Assembly: GCA_965199915.1 (NCBI GenBank)
Contig: OZ241348.1
Location: 4,092,001 to 4,156,000 of the forward strand
Length of the DNA: 64,000 nt
Direction of reading: 5' to 3'
DNA from: VXYL01 sp965199915
GTDB lineage: Bacteria; Pseudomonadota; Gammaproteobacteria; Pseudomonadales; Azotimanducaceae
This document shows, one piece after another, positions 25,551-34,107 of this stretch. A program made the translations under genes and the position numbers. The first letter of the stretch is position 1, and every line of letters begins with the position of its first letter. The notes under the pieces are model-generated. The model had not been told where the DNA came from. It did not search any database and saw only the letters and a list, made by a program, of their open reading frames with translations.

Positions 25551-26040
25551 ATGCCAACGATGCTCTACGGCGACGTGCTCGGCGAGTTGACTGAAGCTGA
25601 GCGCGAGGCGCTCATCAGTGGCGGTGTGCGTTTGGATGCGAAGCCGGCTGGCGATCCACTGGCGGCAACGACGGTGCAGTTTTGCGGCACTCGTCAGCAC
25701 CAGCCTCACCACGAAGGAGGCAGCTAAAAGATTGAACATCCCGGAGAGCCGCATCCGGCAGATGATCGCCCGGCGCGTCTTGTACAGCGTCCTGCTCAAC
25801 AGCCGCCGGCGCATCCCCGTCTTTCAGTTCGCCCCGAATGGCGGCCTAATGCCAAACATCACCAAGGTCAATGCCGCTCTGCCTGAAGACCTGCATCCCG
25901 TTGAGGTGCAGGCTTGGTACACGCAGCCGCATGCGGACCTCTTCATTGGCGATGATGTGGACGCTCGCGTCAGCCCTTTGGATTGGCTGCGCAGCGGCGG
26001 GGAAGTGAACAGGCTGGCGCAGCTCGCACGGTGGCTCTAG
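25551..26040 (+). pseudogene. Antitoxin of a RES-type system, frameshifted
   Basis: The family is read in two frames. The first (from about 25551, MPTMLYGDVLGELTEAER, then REALISGGVRLDAKP) continues to the T-run at 25680-25683; the second carries LTTKEAAKRLNIPESRIRQM (helix-turn-helix) and the C-terminal RVSPLDWLRSGGEVNRLAQL, typical of antitoxins paired with RES toxins. Deleting one T from TTTT gives a single frame (TVQFAALVSTSLTT). Without it the HTH half could only be made from an internal start. The stop (26040) lies 6 bp before the toxin gene. Start uncertain; the frame is open back to 25461. Confidence 0.72.
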
Positions 26041-26046
26041 CCGGCA

Positions 26047-26673
26047 GTGGCGAAGCTGCCGCGAACGCCGGACTTGGCGCGGCTGCGCGATGCGGCGCCA
26101 AGCCTCCGTGTTGTTGGCGGCGTCCGACTCCATCGAATCTACGAGCGTGGCGGCAACTTCCCGACGCTGTGGAACGCCTTTCGACATGTGGGCCCCCTGT
26201 CGCGGTTCGACCACCACCTTGGTCTTGGCGGCGATGCGGCCGAACCGAGGGGCACGCTGTACGCCGCCGTGGACATTCCCACCGCGATTGCGGAGTTCTT
26301 TCAAGCCGCCCGGCAAATCAACCGCGCCCGTCGGCAACCGTGGCTGGTCTCGTTCATGCTCGCCCACGAAGTGCGCCTGCTCGATCTCACGGATGCGTTT
26401 TGCGTGCGCGCTGGCGCGTCTGCCAAGCTGGCCGGCGGCCCGTTCGTCCACGCGCAGAACTGGTCGCGGGGCTTCTACGACGCCTGTGGCGAGGCGCACG
26501 GCCTCTACTATCGGTCGTCCATGACGAACCGGCCGGCGGTTGTGCTGTACGAACGGGCGAACCATCCCGCTCTGTTTCCCACCCATCCCGTCTTCCATCG
26601 CGCCTTGGCGGACCCGGTGCTGCACAGGGCGTTGGTGGTGATTAGCGAAGAAATCGGCTACGGCCTTCTCTAG
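26047..26673 (+). CDS. RES-domain toxin (NAD+ phosphorylase/hydrolase family)
   Basis: Protein of 208 residues with RES-domain features: RLHRIYERGG near residue 27, a small insertion with RFDHHLG, then GTLYAAVDIPTAIAEFF with the conserved Glu, and a basic middle ending in SRGFYDACGEAHGLYY. Characterised members degrade NAD+ and are held in check by the partner antitoxin. It starts at GTG 26047, 6 bp after the antitoxin stop, the standard order. The toxin gene looks intact while its antitoxin gene is frameshifted, which is unexpected for a living cell. Confidence 0.85.
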   Translation: MAKLPRTPDLARLRDAAPSLRVVGGVRLHRIYERGGNFPTLWNAFRHVGPLSRFDHHLGLGGDAAEPRGTLYAAVDIPTAIAEFFQAARQINRARRQPWLVSFMLAHEVRLLDLTDAFCVRAGASAKLAGGPFVHAQNWSRGFYDACGEAHGLYYRSSMTNRPAVVLYERANHPALFPTHPVFHRALADPVLHRALVVISEEIGYGLL

Positions 26674-27021
26674 CGCAAGCATGGCCGTTGCCGTCGCCGC
26701 CCCGGTCGCTGCTCTACCGCTTCTCGGTGCCCGGCGGTGGACCCCGAGGTCCGTCAACGAATAGAGATGCTCTTCGTCCGTGGTGCGGTTAGCTTGGCAC
26801 GGTCTGCTGGAGAGCGTGCTGAGCGGCGACCCGCAACACAGCGAGCCATCTCCCCACGATGGCTGCTAAATTAGCGCTAGCGCAGACCTTGGGATGGCCT
26901 GTAGCGGTTGGCACGGTGGGTTGACGCGGATGCGCGGTCGCCAATACGCTACGGCGGTCGAGGGTCGCGGCGATCCCCGAAGCGGATGGGGGGCGGCGGG
27001 CGACCGTCAAAAGAGACGACG
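26674..27021. other. Non-coding stretch between RES toxin and NYN genes
   Basis: 348 bp with no credible gene. It contains an 11-bp palindrome GCTAAATTAGC near 26868, and a promoter candidate given separately. Confidence 0.6.
26921..26950 (+). promoter_or_regulatory. Candidate sigma-70 promoter for the NYN gene
   Basis: TTGACG (26921-26926), 18 bp, TACGCT (26945-26950), about 70 bp before the NYN start. Good -35, mediocre -10. Confidence 0.35.
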
Positions 27022-27636
27022 ATGGACAGCGTATTCATCTACTGGGACAACTCCAACATCTTCATCGGTGCGCAATATGTGGCCGTGGAGCGGGAAGGCC
27101 AAGGTGCTCGCTCGCGCGTGCGCATCCACTTCGGCCATCTGCTGGAGCTCGCGCGGGCCAGACGGCCCATCGAGCACGCAACTGCGGTCGGCTCGGTGCC
27201 GCCGGAACTTCGACATGTGTGGAATCGCCTGGAAAACGAAGGCGTCACCGTGCAGCTGCTGGAACGGGGCTCGCTGCATGGCCGGGAACAAGGTGTCGAT
27301 CAAGCCCTGCAGACGGCAATGCTCCGCGACGGGTTCGACTACAACGGCAACCCTGGAACGGCGGTGATGCTCACTGGAGACGGCGCTGGATTCGACGACG
27401 GCGTTGGCTTCCACGCGGACTTGGAGCGGATGCGGCGGCGCGGTTGGCGCATCGAAGTGCTGTCATGGCGCCATAGCTGCAACCGGCGGATGCGCGAGTG
27501 GGCGGAGGCCAACGGCACGTTCGTCACCTTGGACGACTTCTACGAGAGCGTCACCTTCCTTGAAGTGCCGGCCGCTGGTCAACCGGCGGCCGAGCCACGC
27601 CACGCCGTTCCCGTGGACCTGCACAAGCGCCGGTAG
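27022..27636 (+). CDS. NYN-domain (PIN-like) predicted ribonuclease
   Basis: Protein of 204 residues matching the NYN domain: the first acidic motif YWDNSNIFIGAQ at the N-terminus, a middle Asp in GVDQALQTAM, and the late TGDGAGFDDGVGF. NYN proteins resemble PIN/FLAP nucleases and usually cleave RNA. I start at ATG 27022; the open frame extends further upstream without a plausible start. It stands alone between the RES pair and FixLJ. The role may be RNA decay or toxin-like; the sequence does not decide. Confidence 0.85.
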   Translation: MDSVFIYWDNSNIFIGAQYVAVEREGQGARSRVRIHFGHLLELARARRPIEHATAVGSVPPELRHVWNRLENEGVTVQLLERGSLHGREQGVDQALQTAMLRDGFDYNGNPGTAVMLTGDGAGFDDGVGFHADLERMRRRGWRIEVLSWRHSCNRRMREWAEANGTFVTLDDFYESVTFLEVPAAGQPAAEPRHAVPVDLHKRR

Positions 27637-27760
27637 CCACCGCAGCCGTAGGCGGGCGAACGTCTTTCCGCGATGCGGGCCGCGGCGCCGTCGATCCCCG
27701 ATCCCCGCGCCGCCCGAATTGGTACCTTTGTGGCGGGAACAGCGGCGTTTGGGGAGTTTT

Positions 27761-28903
27761 TTGACCACGCGGAAGCACGATGCCGCGGCCGGCCAGGCCA
27801 GCGAGCTGCGGGCGATCATGGACACGGCGGTGGATGCGATCGTGACGGTGGACGAGCGCGGCGTCATCCGCTCGTTCAACCGCGCCGCCGAACGGCTGTT
27901 CGGCTACCGGGCAGGGGAAGCGGTGGGCCAGCCGATCAGCTTGCTGATGCCGGCGCCGCACCGGTCTCGACACCAGCAGTACATCGAACGCTACCTGAAG
28001 ACCGGCGAGGCGCGCATCATCGGCATTGGGCGCGAGGTGGAGGCGGAGCGCAAGGACGGTGCGCGGCTGCCGGTCTACTTGTCCGTGAGCGAGTTCCAAG
28101 TGGCCGGCGAGCGGCGTTTCGCCGGCGTGCTGCACGACATCTCCGCCGACCTTGAAGCCCGGGAACTGCGCGAGCGCCTCGCTCGCGCGGCCGGCGCCAG
28201 CGCGCTGGCGGAGACCACGGCGATGTTGGCGCACGAACTCAATCAACCGCTTGCCGCGATTGCCACCTACGCGCAAGCCGCCCGCAGCCATGCCGAGCGG
28301 GGCGGTGCGGATCAAGCGAAGCTGACCGCCACGCTCGAAAAAGTGGTGGAACAGTCGTTGCGCGCCGGCGCCGTGGTGGATCGGGTTCGGCGGATGGCCA
28401 AGGGCCTCGCCGGCGACGCGCAGCGCTTCGAACGCGCCGACATCAACGCGCTGCTCGCGGGCGTGGTGGCCATGACGCGCCCGCCGGCCGCCCGCCAAGG
28501 CGTCGACGTGGCGTTCCACTCCGCGCCCCTGCCGGCGGCCCGCTGCGACCCGGTGCAGATTCAGCAGGTGTGCCTCAATTTGGTTCGCAACGCCGTCGAC
28601 GCGGTGGTTGAAGCGGGCCGGCCGCACGGTGGCGCCGTGCGTGTTTCCGCGCGTTTGGCCGACGACGCCGTGCGCGTCTGCGTGCGCGACAATGGCGCTG
28701 GCGTGGCGGCGACCATGCGCGGCGTGTTGTTCGAGCCGTTCCGCAGCAGCAAGCCGGACGGCATGGGCTTGGGCCTCGCCATCTGCCGCACCATCATCGC
28801 CGGCCATGGCGGCGCCTTGGGTTTCCACGACAACGCGCCCCGGCCGGGCGCGACGTTCCACTTCACGTTGCCGGTCTCGCCGGCCGCGCCAAGCGATGCC
28901 TGA
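27761..28903 (+). CDS. fixL: FixL-like oxygen-sensing histidine kinase
   Basis: Protein of 380 residues. A PAS domain covers residues about 18-130 and keeps the FixL heme pocket: SRHQQYIERYLKTGEARIIG then GIGREVEAERKDG, in which the His of RHQQYIERY corresponds to the proximal heme ligand and the Arg of GIGR to the oxygen-sensing Arg of rhizobial FixL. Then come the phosphoacceptor MLAHELNQPLAAIATY and an HATPase domain (NLVRNAVDAV, DNGAG, GMGLGLAI). TTG 27761 has GGGGAG just upstream, and the frame upstream of it overlaps the NYN gene. No transmembrane helix: a soluble kinase. It overlaps fixJ by 8 bp. Confidence 0.93.
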   Translation: MTTRKHDAAAGQASELRAIMDTAVDAIVTVDERGVIRSFNRAAERLFGYRAGEAVGQPISLLMPAPHRSRHQQYIERYLKTGEARIIGIGREVEAERKDGARLPVYLSVSEFQVAGERRFAGVLHDISADLEARELRERLARAAGASALAETTAMLAHELNQPLAAIATYAQAARSHAERGGADQAKLTATLEKVVEQSLRAGAVVDRVRRMAKGLAGDAQRFERADINALLAGVVAMTRPPAARQGVDVAFHSAPLPAARCDPVQIQQVCLNLVRNAVDAVVEAGRPHGGAVRVSARLADDAVRVCVRDNGAGVAATMRGVLFEPFRSSKPDGMGLGLAICRTIIAGHGGALGFHDNAPRPGATFHFTLPVSPAAPSDA

Positions 28904-29543
28904 CGCCGCGCAAACCGTGTTCGTCGTGGACGACGACGCAGCGTTGCGGGACGCGATCGGCACGCTCTTGGAGGCGGAGGGCTTGGTTTGCGAGACCTAC
29001 CCGGACGCGCGCGCCTTTCTGGAGCGGATGACGAATTGGCCGCCGGAGGCGAGCGGCTGCGTTGTCATGGACCTGCGCATGCCCGGCGCGAGCGGCCTTG
29101 CCGCGCAGGACGACCTCAACGTGCGCGGCATCGCCTTGCCCGTCATTTTCATCACTGGCCACGGCGATGTGCCGAGCGCCGTGCGCGCCATGCGCGGCGG
29201 CGCGTTGGACTTCGTGCGCAAGCCGTTCGACGCGAAAGCGCTCTCCGCCCGCATCCGCGAAGCCCTGCGGCTGGACGCCGAGCGGCACGCCGCGCGCTGC
29301 CGATTGGCGTCGATTCGCGCCCGCGCGGCCACGCTCTCCAAGCGCGAACGGCAGGTGTTCGAGCGCGTCGCCGCCGGCCAAGCCAACAAGAGCGTCGCGA
29401 TCGATCTGGGCGTGAGCGAGCGAACGGTGGAAATCCACCGCAGCCACATGATGAAAAAGATGGGCGCGCGCAACCTTGCGGCGCTGGTGCGGCTGAAGAT
29501 GGCGCTCGAAAGCGCGGCCGGCGAAGATGTGCCGGTGCCGTGA
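28896..29543 (+). CDS. fixJ: FixJ-like two-component response regulator
   Basis: Protein of 215 residues. The receiver domain has FVVDDDAALRD, the phosphorylation Asp in GCVVMDLRMPG, Thr in FITGHGDVP and Lys in VRKPFD. The C-terminal LuxR-type HTH has LSKRERQVFERVAAGQANK then SERTVEIHRSHMMKKM. The usual job is to switch on fixK/nor/cytochrome oxidase genes when oxygen falls; norCB lies about 5 kb upstream, but no FixK/FNR box (TTGAT-N4-ATCAA) was seen before it. It overlaps fixL by eight bases (ATGCCTGA), so translation is coupled. Confidence 0.93.
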   Translation: MPDAAQTVFVVDDDAALRDAIGTLLEAEGLVCETYPDARAFLERMTNWPPEASGCVVMDLRMPGASGLAAQDDLNVRGIALPVIFITGHGDVPSAVRAMRGGALDFVRKPFDAKALSARIREALRLDAERHAARCRLASIRARAATLSKRERQVFERVAAGQANKSVAIDLGVSERTVEIHRSHMMKKMGARNLAALVRLKMALESAAGEDVPVP

Positions 29544-29919
29544 ACGGTAAAACGCCGAGCTGTGGTGCGCGAGCGGCGGCGGACGCGGGACGCGCTGGAC
29601 CGCGCCGACGTGGCGGTGGTCGGCCAATCGCTTCGACTTGCTTGGTGGCGGAGCAGGAAATGCAGTGCGGTTTCACATTGGGCTTCTGGATTGACGATGG
29701 CTGGTTTGTTGGGAAGTTCCGCGAGGTTCCGAGTGGTCTCTCAGCGACGATTGACTGTGAAGGGCGTGCGACATTTGGTGGCAAACCAGCCCTCGCACAG
29801 CCAAGCGCGGCGCTGGGCCTTGCCGCCGGAAGTCGTAGCCGTCGCAGGAAAGATCGCCGCGCAGGCGGAACCCGACGCGATAGTTTCCGTGTGCGACCTG
29901 GCGCACGCGGATTTCAGCG
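29544..29919. other. No intact gene; probable remnant sequence before the IS110 fragment
   Basis: 376 bp without a credible gene. One frame near 29660-29780 reads MQCGFTLGFWIDDGWFVGKF, vaguely HicB-like, but there is no continuous domain. The last bases (ATTTCAGCGATGTC) resemble the lost DVS start of an IS110 transposase in a different frame. Confidence 0.4.
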
Positions 29920-30834
29920 ATGTCGCACATACATCGGCACCTCGCCAACGATGCCCAGGGCTTCGAGGACTTCGCGGCGTGGGCTGGGGAGTCGGACGCG
30001 GTCGTGGTCTACGAGTCCACCGGCCACTACCACCGCGACTTCGAGGAGACACTGGCCGGGCGGCTGCGACTGGCGCGGGTGAACGCGGCGCGGGCGAGGC
30101 GGTTCGCGCAGGCGCTGGGCGCGGAGGCGAAGACGGACGCGGTGGACGCGCGCGTTCTTGCCACGATGGGCCGGGCGCTGCGGCTGCGGCAGGTGGGGGC
30201 GCGGTCGTCGACGCGGCGCGACCTCGACGAACTGGCCACGGCGCGCGACGGACTCGTCAAGGACCGCGTCGCGGCGCTGAACCGCCAGAAGCACGTCCGC
30301 CACAAGCTGCTCAAACGGCAGAACCGCAACCGGCTGGCGCAGATCGACCGCCAGCTCAAGGTCGTGGACGCCGAGACCCGCCGGCTGCTCGCCGCCGATC
30401 CGGAACTGGCGCGGCGGGTTGAGGTGCTGGCCTCCATCCCGGGCGTCGGCCCGGTCACCGTGGCCGGACTCGTCGTCGAGATGCCGGAACTGGGCGCGCT
30501 CGACGCCAAGGCCGCCGCCAGCCTGGCGGGGGTGGCGCCGATGGCGCGCGAGTCGGGGAACTGGAAGGGCCGAAGCTACATCAAGGGCGGCCGAGCGCGG
30601 GTGCGGCGGCTTCTCCACATGGCGGCGCTGAGCGCCATTCGCTGCAATCCCGACCTCGCCGCCAAGTACCGGCAGCTGGTCGAATGCGGCAAGCCGCCGA
30701 AGGTCGCCCTCCAACTCCCGCCTGAACATCCGAAGGCGGAACCACGAAGCCGAGCGCCAGCAACATCTGACAAACCGCAGGGGCAGAGGAACTATATGGA
30801 CATACAGTCCCCGATAGGGGCGCTTGCAACATAG
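29920..30834 (+). pseudogene. IS110-family transposase remnant, both ends damaged
   Basis: The middle is clearly IS110: VVVYESTGHYHRDFEETL, RVNAARARRFAQALG, AKTDAVDARVLATMG, then the transposase_20 part VEVLASIPGVGPVTVAGLV, LAGVAPMARESG and RRLLHMAALSAIR. The N-terminal D-x-S-K block with the first catalytic Asp is missing or out of frame, and after KVAL (about 30705) the C-terminal tail is unlike the family. So no active enzyme is expected. Its downstream end joins an Rpn gene fragment on the other strand, suggesting insertion then decay. Confidence 0.82.
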
Positions 30835-30838
30835 ATAC

Positions 30839-31110
30839 TCCAAGTGAACCAGCACCGCCGCGCCGGCGCGGCGGCCGGCGGCCGGCTTGAAGGGTGCCCG
30901 CCACGGCATGTCCTGCCGGCGGACGCGGCGGTCGTCCGCCACATGCTCGGCGGGCAACCGCTCGAGGCGGCCGAGGTCGAGGTCGTCCACCCAGGGCTCG
31001 CCGAGCAGCCGCAGCAGGTCCGCGACCATGCGGGGATGGGAGAACAGCCGCTTGTTCGCCGGGTCGCCTTGCGAGCCCGGTGCGCACGGTGGTGTGGTGG
31101 GGGATGCCAT
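30839..31110 (-). pseudogene. 5' fragment of an Rpn-family (PD-(D/E)XK) recombination-promoting nuclease
   Basis: From ATG 31110 the first ~90 residues look like Rpn/YhgA proteins: NKRLFSHPRMVADLLRLLGE, then PWVDDLDLGRLERLPAEHVA, and ending at LVHLE, just where the catalytic E-x-Q/K motif would begin. The match is cut off there by IS110-derived sequence. The rest of the gene is not in the window. Rpn nucleases are often paired with smaller internal products and occur in accessory islands. Confidence 0.65.
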
Positions 31111-31378
31111 GCGCGGCAGTCTGCGCCGCCCGTGCGGGCCGCGGGAATGGCAGCGGGCTGAAAATCGCGCGCGTATTCGCCCATCGGCATTGTGCGAGTA
31201 ACGCCACTTCACCGCCTTGACGTCGGCGACACCGCCCCGCCAGTGGCGATGATGTTGCCGTGTCGGGGCTCAGGGACATTTCGGACTCCGTCGCCCTTGG
31301 TGTGGAGGCGGTCGAGGGGGGTGAAGTAGCCGCTGGGCGATGGCCGCAAGCTTGCTTGCGACCATCGCGAACAAGGTA

Positions 31379-31461
31379 GCTGGGCTTCGCGTCGGGTCAC
31401 CCGAAGGGCCGTAGCGAAGCGAAGGAATCGCGTAGCGATTTGACGCGGCGCGAAGCCCAGC
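31379..31461 (+). repeat. Large hairpin in the IS481 leader
   Basis: A 13-bp perfect inverted repeat (GCTGGGCTTCGCG at 31379-31391 and its complement at 31449-31461), with a smaller internal repeat containing the word GTAGCGA twice. It lies 115 bp before the transposase start. Possible transcript-level control of transposition; inference from structure only. Confidence 0.5.
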
Positions 31462-31576
31462 GATGGCGGCGGAACCTCCGGCGTCTTTCGGAAGGGCCGC
31501 GCCCGCGGCAAAGGCCGGCGGGCGCGGGATTCGGGTAGCCTTTGGTTTTGAGAGAACTGAAAAGGAGACCCGAACC

Positions 31577-32605
31577 ATGCAGGTCAAACCCGCACCGGCG
31601 TCATGCTACCGCAAGCCGCGCGTCGACGAGACGAACTGTCCGACGGCGAAGGAGCGCCTGCGCCTGCTCGGCAAGATCGAGGCGCTGGTCAACGAGGACC
31701 GCATCCCGCTGTCGGCGGCGCTCAAGGCCGTCGAACTGCGGCGCAGCACGTGCTACGACTGGCGCAAGGCGTTGAACGAGCGCGGCGTCCGCGGGCTGGT
31801 TCCCAAGAGCAGGCGTCCGCGGCGCTGTTCCCAGCCGCGTTGGACGAAGCGCGACGAGCGCCGCGTGCTGGCCGTCCGCGACGCCCGCCCGTACTGCGGC
31901 AAGCGGCGCATCCACCACGAACTCAAGCGCCAGAAGAACGGCTGCGCCGTCAGCGTCTCGACGGTGGGGCGCATCCTCGAACGCGCCGTGGCGCGGGGCC
32001 GGATCAAGCCCTGCGCCTTCCACTGCCACGGCCGCGTCAAGGCGAAGCGCAAGCGCGACTTCGCCAGCGGCCACGCCCGCCGCTGGAGGCACGGCGACCG
32101 CGCCGCGGCGCCCGGCGAACTCGTGCGGACCGACCACATGACCGTCCGCGCCGACGGCGTCGAGTTCAAGGAGTTCCGCGCCGTCTGCCCCTTCACCCGA
32201 CGCATGTTCGCCCGCGTCTACTCCCGCGCCACCGCCTTCAACGCCCGCCGCTTCTTCCGCGAACTCGTTGCCTTCATGCGCGTCCACTCCGCGCAGGTCG
32301 ACGGCGGCAGCGAATTCATGGCCGAGTTCGAGGACGAATGCGCGAAGCGCGCCGTCGAACTCGCCGTCCTGCCGCCCAACCGCCCCCAGCTCAACGGCTG
32401 CGTCGAACGCGCCAACGGCACCTCGCGCGCCGAGTTCTGGAGCCTCTACGCCGGCGACCTCACCGTTGAAGCCGTCAACACCGAACTCGACGAGTACCTC
32501 CGCTACTACAACGACGAAAGACCCCACACCGGCATCGGCATGATGACTCCCAACGACTACTACGCTACCCTCTCCCCGCTGCCCGAAAAGTCCGAAATGT
32601 CCTGA
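31577..32605 (+). CDS. IS481-family integrase-core transposase
   Basis: Protein of 342 residues with HTH (LSAALKAVELRRSTCYDWR) and a DDE rve core: ELVRTDHMTVRADGVEF (D), SAQVDGGSEFMAEF (D), and QLNGCVERANGTSRAEFW (E), ending with a typical LDEYLRYYNDERPHTGIG tail. ATG 31577 has AAAGGAGA upstream; the frame is open earlier but only in the leader. The stop lies inside the right inverted repeat. It appears intact. Confidence 0.93.
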   Translation: MQVKPAPASCYRKPRVDETNCPTAKERLRLLGKIEALVNEDRIPLSAALKAVELRRSTCYDWRKALNERGVRGLVPKSRRPRRCSQPRWTKRDERRVLAVRDARPYCGKRRIHHELKRQKNGCAVSVSTVGRILERAVARGRIKPCAFHCHGRVKAKRKRDFASGHARRWRHGDRAAAPGELVRTDHMTVRADGVEFKEFRAVCPFTRRMFARVYSRATAFNARRFFRELVAFMRVHSAQVDGGSEFMAEFEDECAKRAVELAVLPPNRPQLNGCVERANGTSRAEFWSLYAGDLTVEAVNTELDEYLRYYNDERPHTGIGMMTPNDYYATLSPLPEKSEMS

Positions 32606-32655
32606 GCCCAGACATGCCGTTGCGCCGATTCGCCCGAACTGCCACACTCGCGCCG

Positions 32656-34065
32656 ATGGCGTCGCGGTCCGCAACCAAAGCCACCACCTTGGGGGAGCTC
32701 AAGGCCGCCGGCTATCGCACGCAGCCGGTGAAAGCGGAGCTGCGCCGCAACCTGATCGCCAAGCTGCACGCCGGCGAGACGTTGTTCGCCGGCATCGTCG
32801 GCTTCGAGGAGACGGTGGTGCCGCAACTGGCGAACGCCATTCTCGGCGGCCAGGACATCATCCTCCTCGGCGAGCGCGGCCAAGCCAAGTCGCGCATCGC
32901 GCGTGGGCTCGCCGCGTTGCTGGACGACGAGATTCCGGTGCTGAAGGAGGCGGAGATACCCGAGGATCCGTTCCGTCCCGCCACCGCCCAAGGCCGCGCC
33001 ATCATCGCCGACGCCGGCGACGAGGCGGCGATAGCGTGGCTGCCGCGCGTCGATCGCTACGCGGAGAAACTCGCCACGCCGGACATCACCATCGCAGATC
33101 TCATCGGCGAAGTGGATCCCATCAAGGTGGCCGAGGGACGCTACCTGGGCGACGAGCTCACCCTGCACTTCGGCTTGGTGCCGCGCGCCAACCGCGGCAT
33201 TTTCGCCATCAACGAACTGCCGGATTTGGCCGAGCGCATCCAAGTGGGGATGCTCAACGTCCTTGAAGAGCGCGACGTGCAGATTCGCGGCCATAAGGTG
33301 CGCCTGCCCTTGGACGTGTTCCTGATCGCCACTGCGAACCCGGAGGACTACACCAATCGCGGGCGCATCATCACGCCGCTCAAGGATCGCTACGGTGCCC
33401 AAATCCGCACCCACTACCCGCAGCGCATCGACCACGAAGTGGCGATCATGGAGCAGGAGGCGGCGGCGTTGGACATGGATGACCACCGCGTGCATGTGCC
33501 GCCGTGGATGAAGGAGGTCGTCGCCGAAATCACCCACCAGGCGCGCCGCTCGCCGGACGTGAACCAGCGTTCGGGCGTTTCCGTGCGCGCGTCCGTCGCC
33601 AACTACGAGGCGCTTTTGGCCAACGCCTTCCGCCGCGCCCTGCGGCTCGGCGAGAAGGACGTGGTGCCGCGCATTTCCGATCTGCCCTTCATGCTCCCGT
33701 CCTTGCAGGGCAAGGTGGAGTTCGAGGCGATGGAGGAAGGCCAAGAGGCTCGCATCACCGCGCGGCTGGTGGCCACCGGCGTGAAGGCGGTGTTCGACCG
33801 GCACTTCGACGTGGACGATTTGGAAAGCGTCGTGCTCTCCTTCAACGAAGGTCTGCGCGTGGAAACCGGCGAAGATCTGGCCGCGGACGCCTACGCGGCG
33901 ATGCTGGCCGACGTGGAGGGTTTGGCCGCGGCTGTGCAACTGCTGGAAGCGGGGGAATCCGCCGCCCTCCCATCCGCCGTCGAGTTCGTGCTCGAAGGGC
34001 TGCACCTGCACAAGCTGTTGAACAAATCGAGCGCCACCGGTGCGCGCGCCACCTTCACGGGCTGA
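32656..34065 (+). CDS. MoxR-like AAA+ ATPase (Mg-chelatase type), partner of the VWA protein
   Basis: Protein of 469 residues. The Walker A region reads IILLGERGQAKSR (variant G-x-x-G-x-x-K-S), Walker B is near RGIFAINELPDLAERIQVGM, and sensor 1 in LPLDVFLIATANPEDYTNRG. The C-terminal half (NQRSGVSVRASVANYEALLA) matches the Mg-chelatase ChlI/MoxR lid region. ATG 32656 is native; the open frame begins in the IS481 end. It is followed after 42 bp by a VWA protein, the usual pairing in which the ATPase remodels or activates targets with the VWA protein. At 469 residues it is much longer than NorQ/CbbQ, so it is not taken as a nor accessory gene. Confidence 0.85.
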   Translation: MASRSATKATTLGELKAAGYRTQPVKAELRRNLIAKLHAGETLFAGIVGFEETVVPQLANAILGGQDIILLGERGQAKSRIARGLAALLDDEIPVLKEAEIPEDPFRPATAQGRAIIADAGDEAAIAWLPRVDRYAEKLATPDITIADLIGEVDPIKVAEGRYLGDELTLHFGLVPRANRGIFAINELPDLAERIQVGMLNVLEERDVQIRGHKVRLPLDVFLIATANPEDYTNRGRIITPLKDRYGAQIRTHYPQRIDHEVAIMEQEAAALDMDDHRVHVPPWMKEVVAEITHQARRSPDVNQRSGVSVRASVANYEALLANAFRRALRLGEKDVVPRISDLPFMLPSLQGKVEFEAMEEGQEARITARLVATGVKAVFDRHFDVDDLESVVLSFNEGLRVETGEDLAADAYAAMLADVEGLAAAVQLLEAGESAALPSAVEFVLEGLHLHKLLNKSSATGARATFTG

Positions 34066-34107
34066 CTCGCTCCGCACGCGCGCGGCAACCACGGGAAAAT
34101 TGAGACG

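Larger units (their letters stand above)
31261..32614 (+). mobile_element. IS481-type insertion sequence, 1354 bp
   Basis: The ends are near-perfect inverted repeats of about 25 bp beginning TGTCNGGGCTCAGG and continuing ACATTTCGGAC. The 5-bp direct repeat TGCCG flanks it (31256-31260 and 32615-32619). TGT...ACA ends and the transposase suit IS481. It stands 41 bp before the AAA+ ATPase gene, so it separates that gene from its upstream DNA. The 315-bp leader before the transposase is unusually long. Confidence 0.88.

Noticed and set aside
29544..29919. HicB-like antitoxin gene
   Set aside because: Only a short resemblance around WFVGKF; no full domain and no HicA partner.
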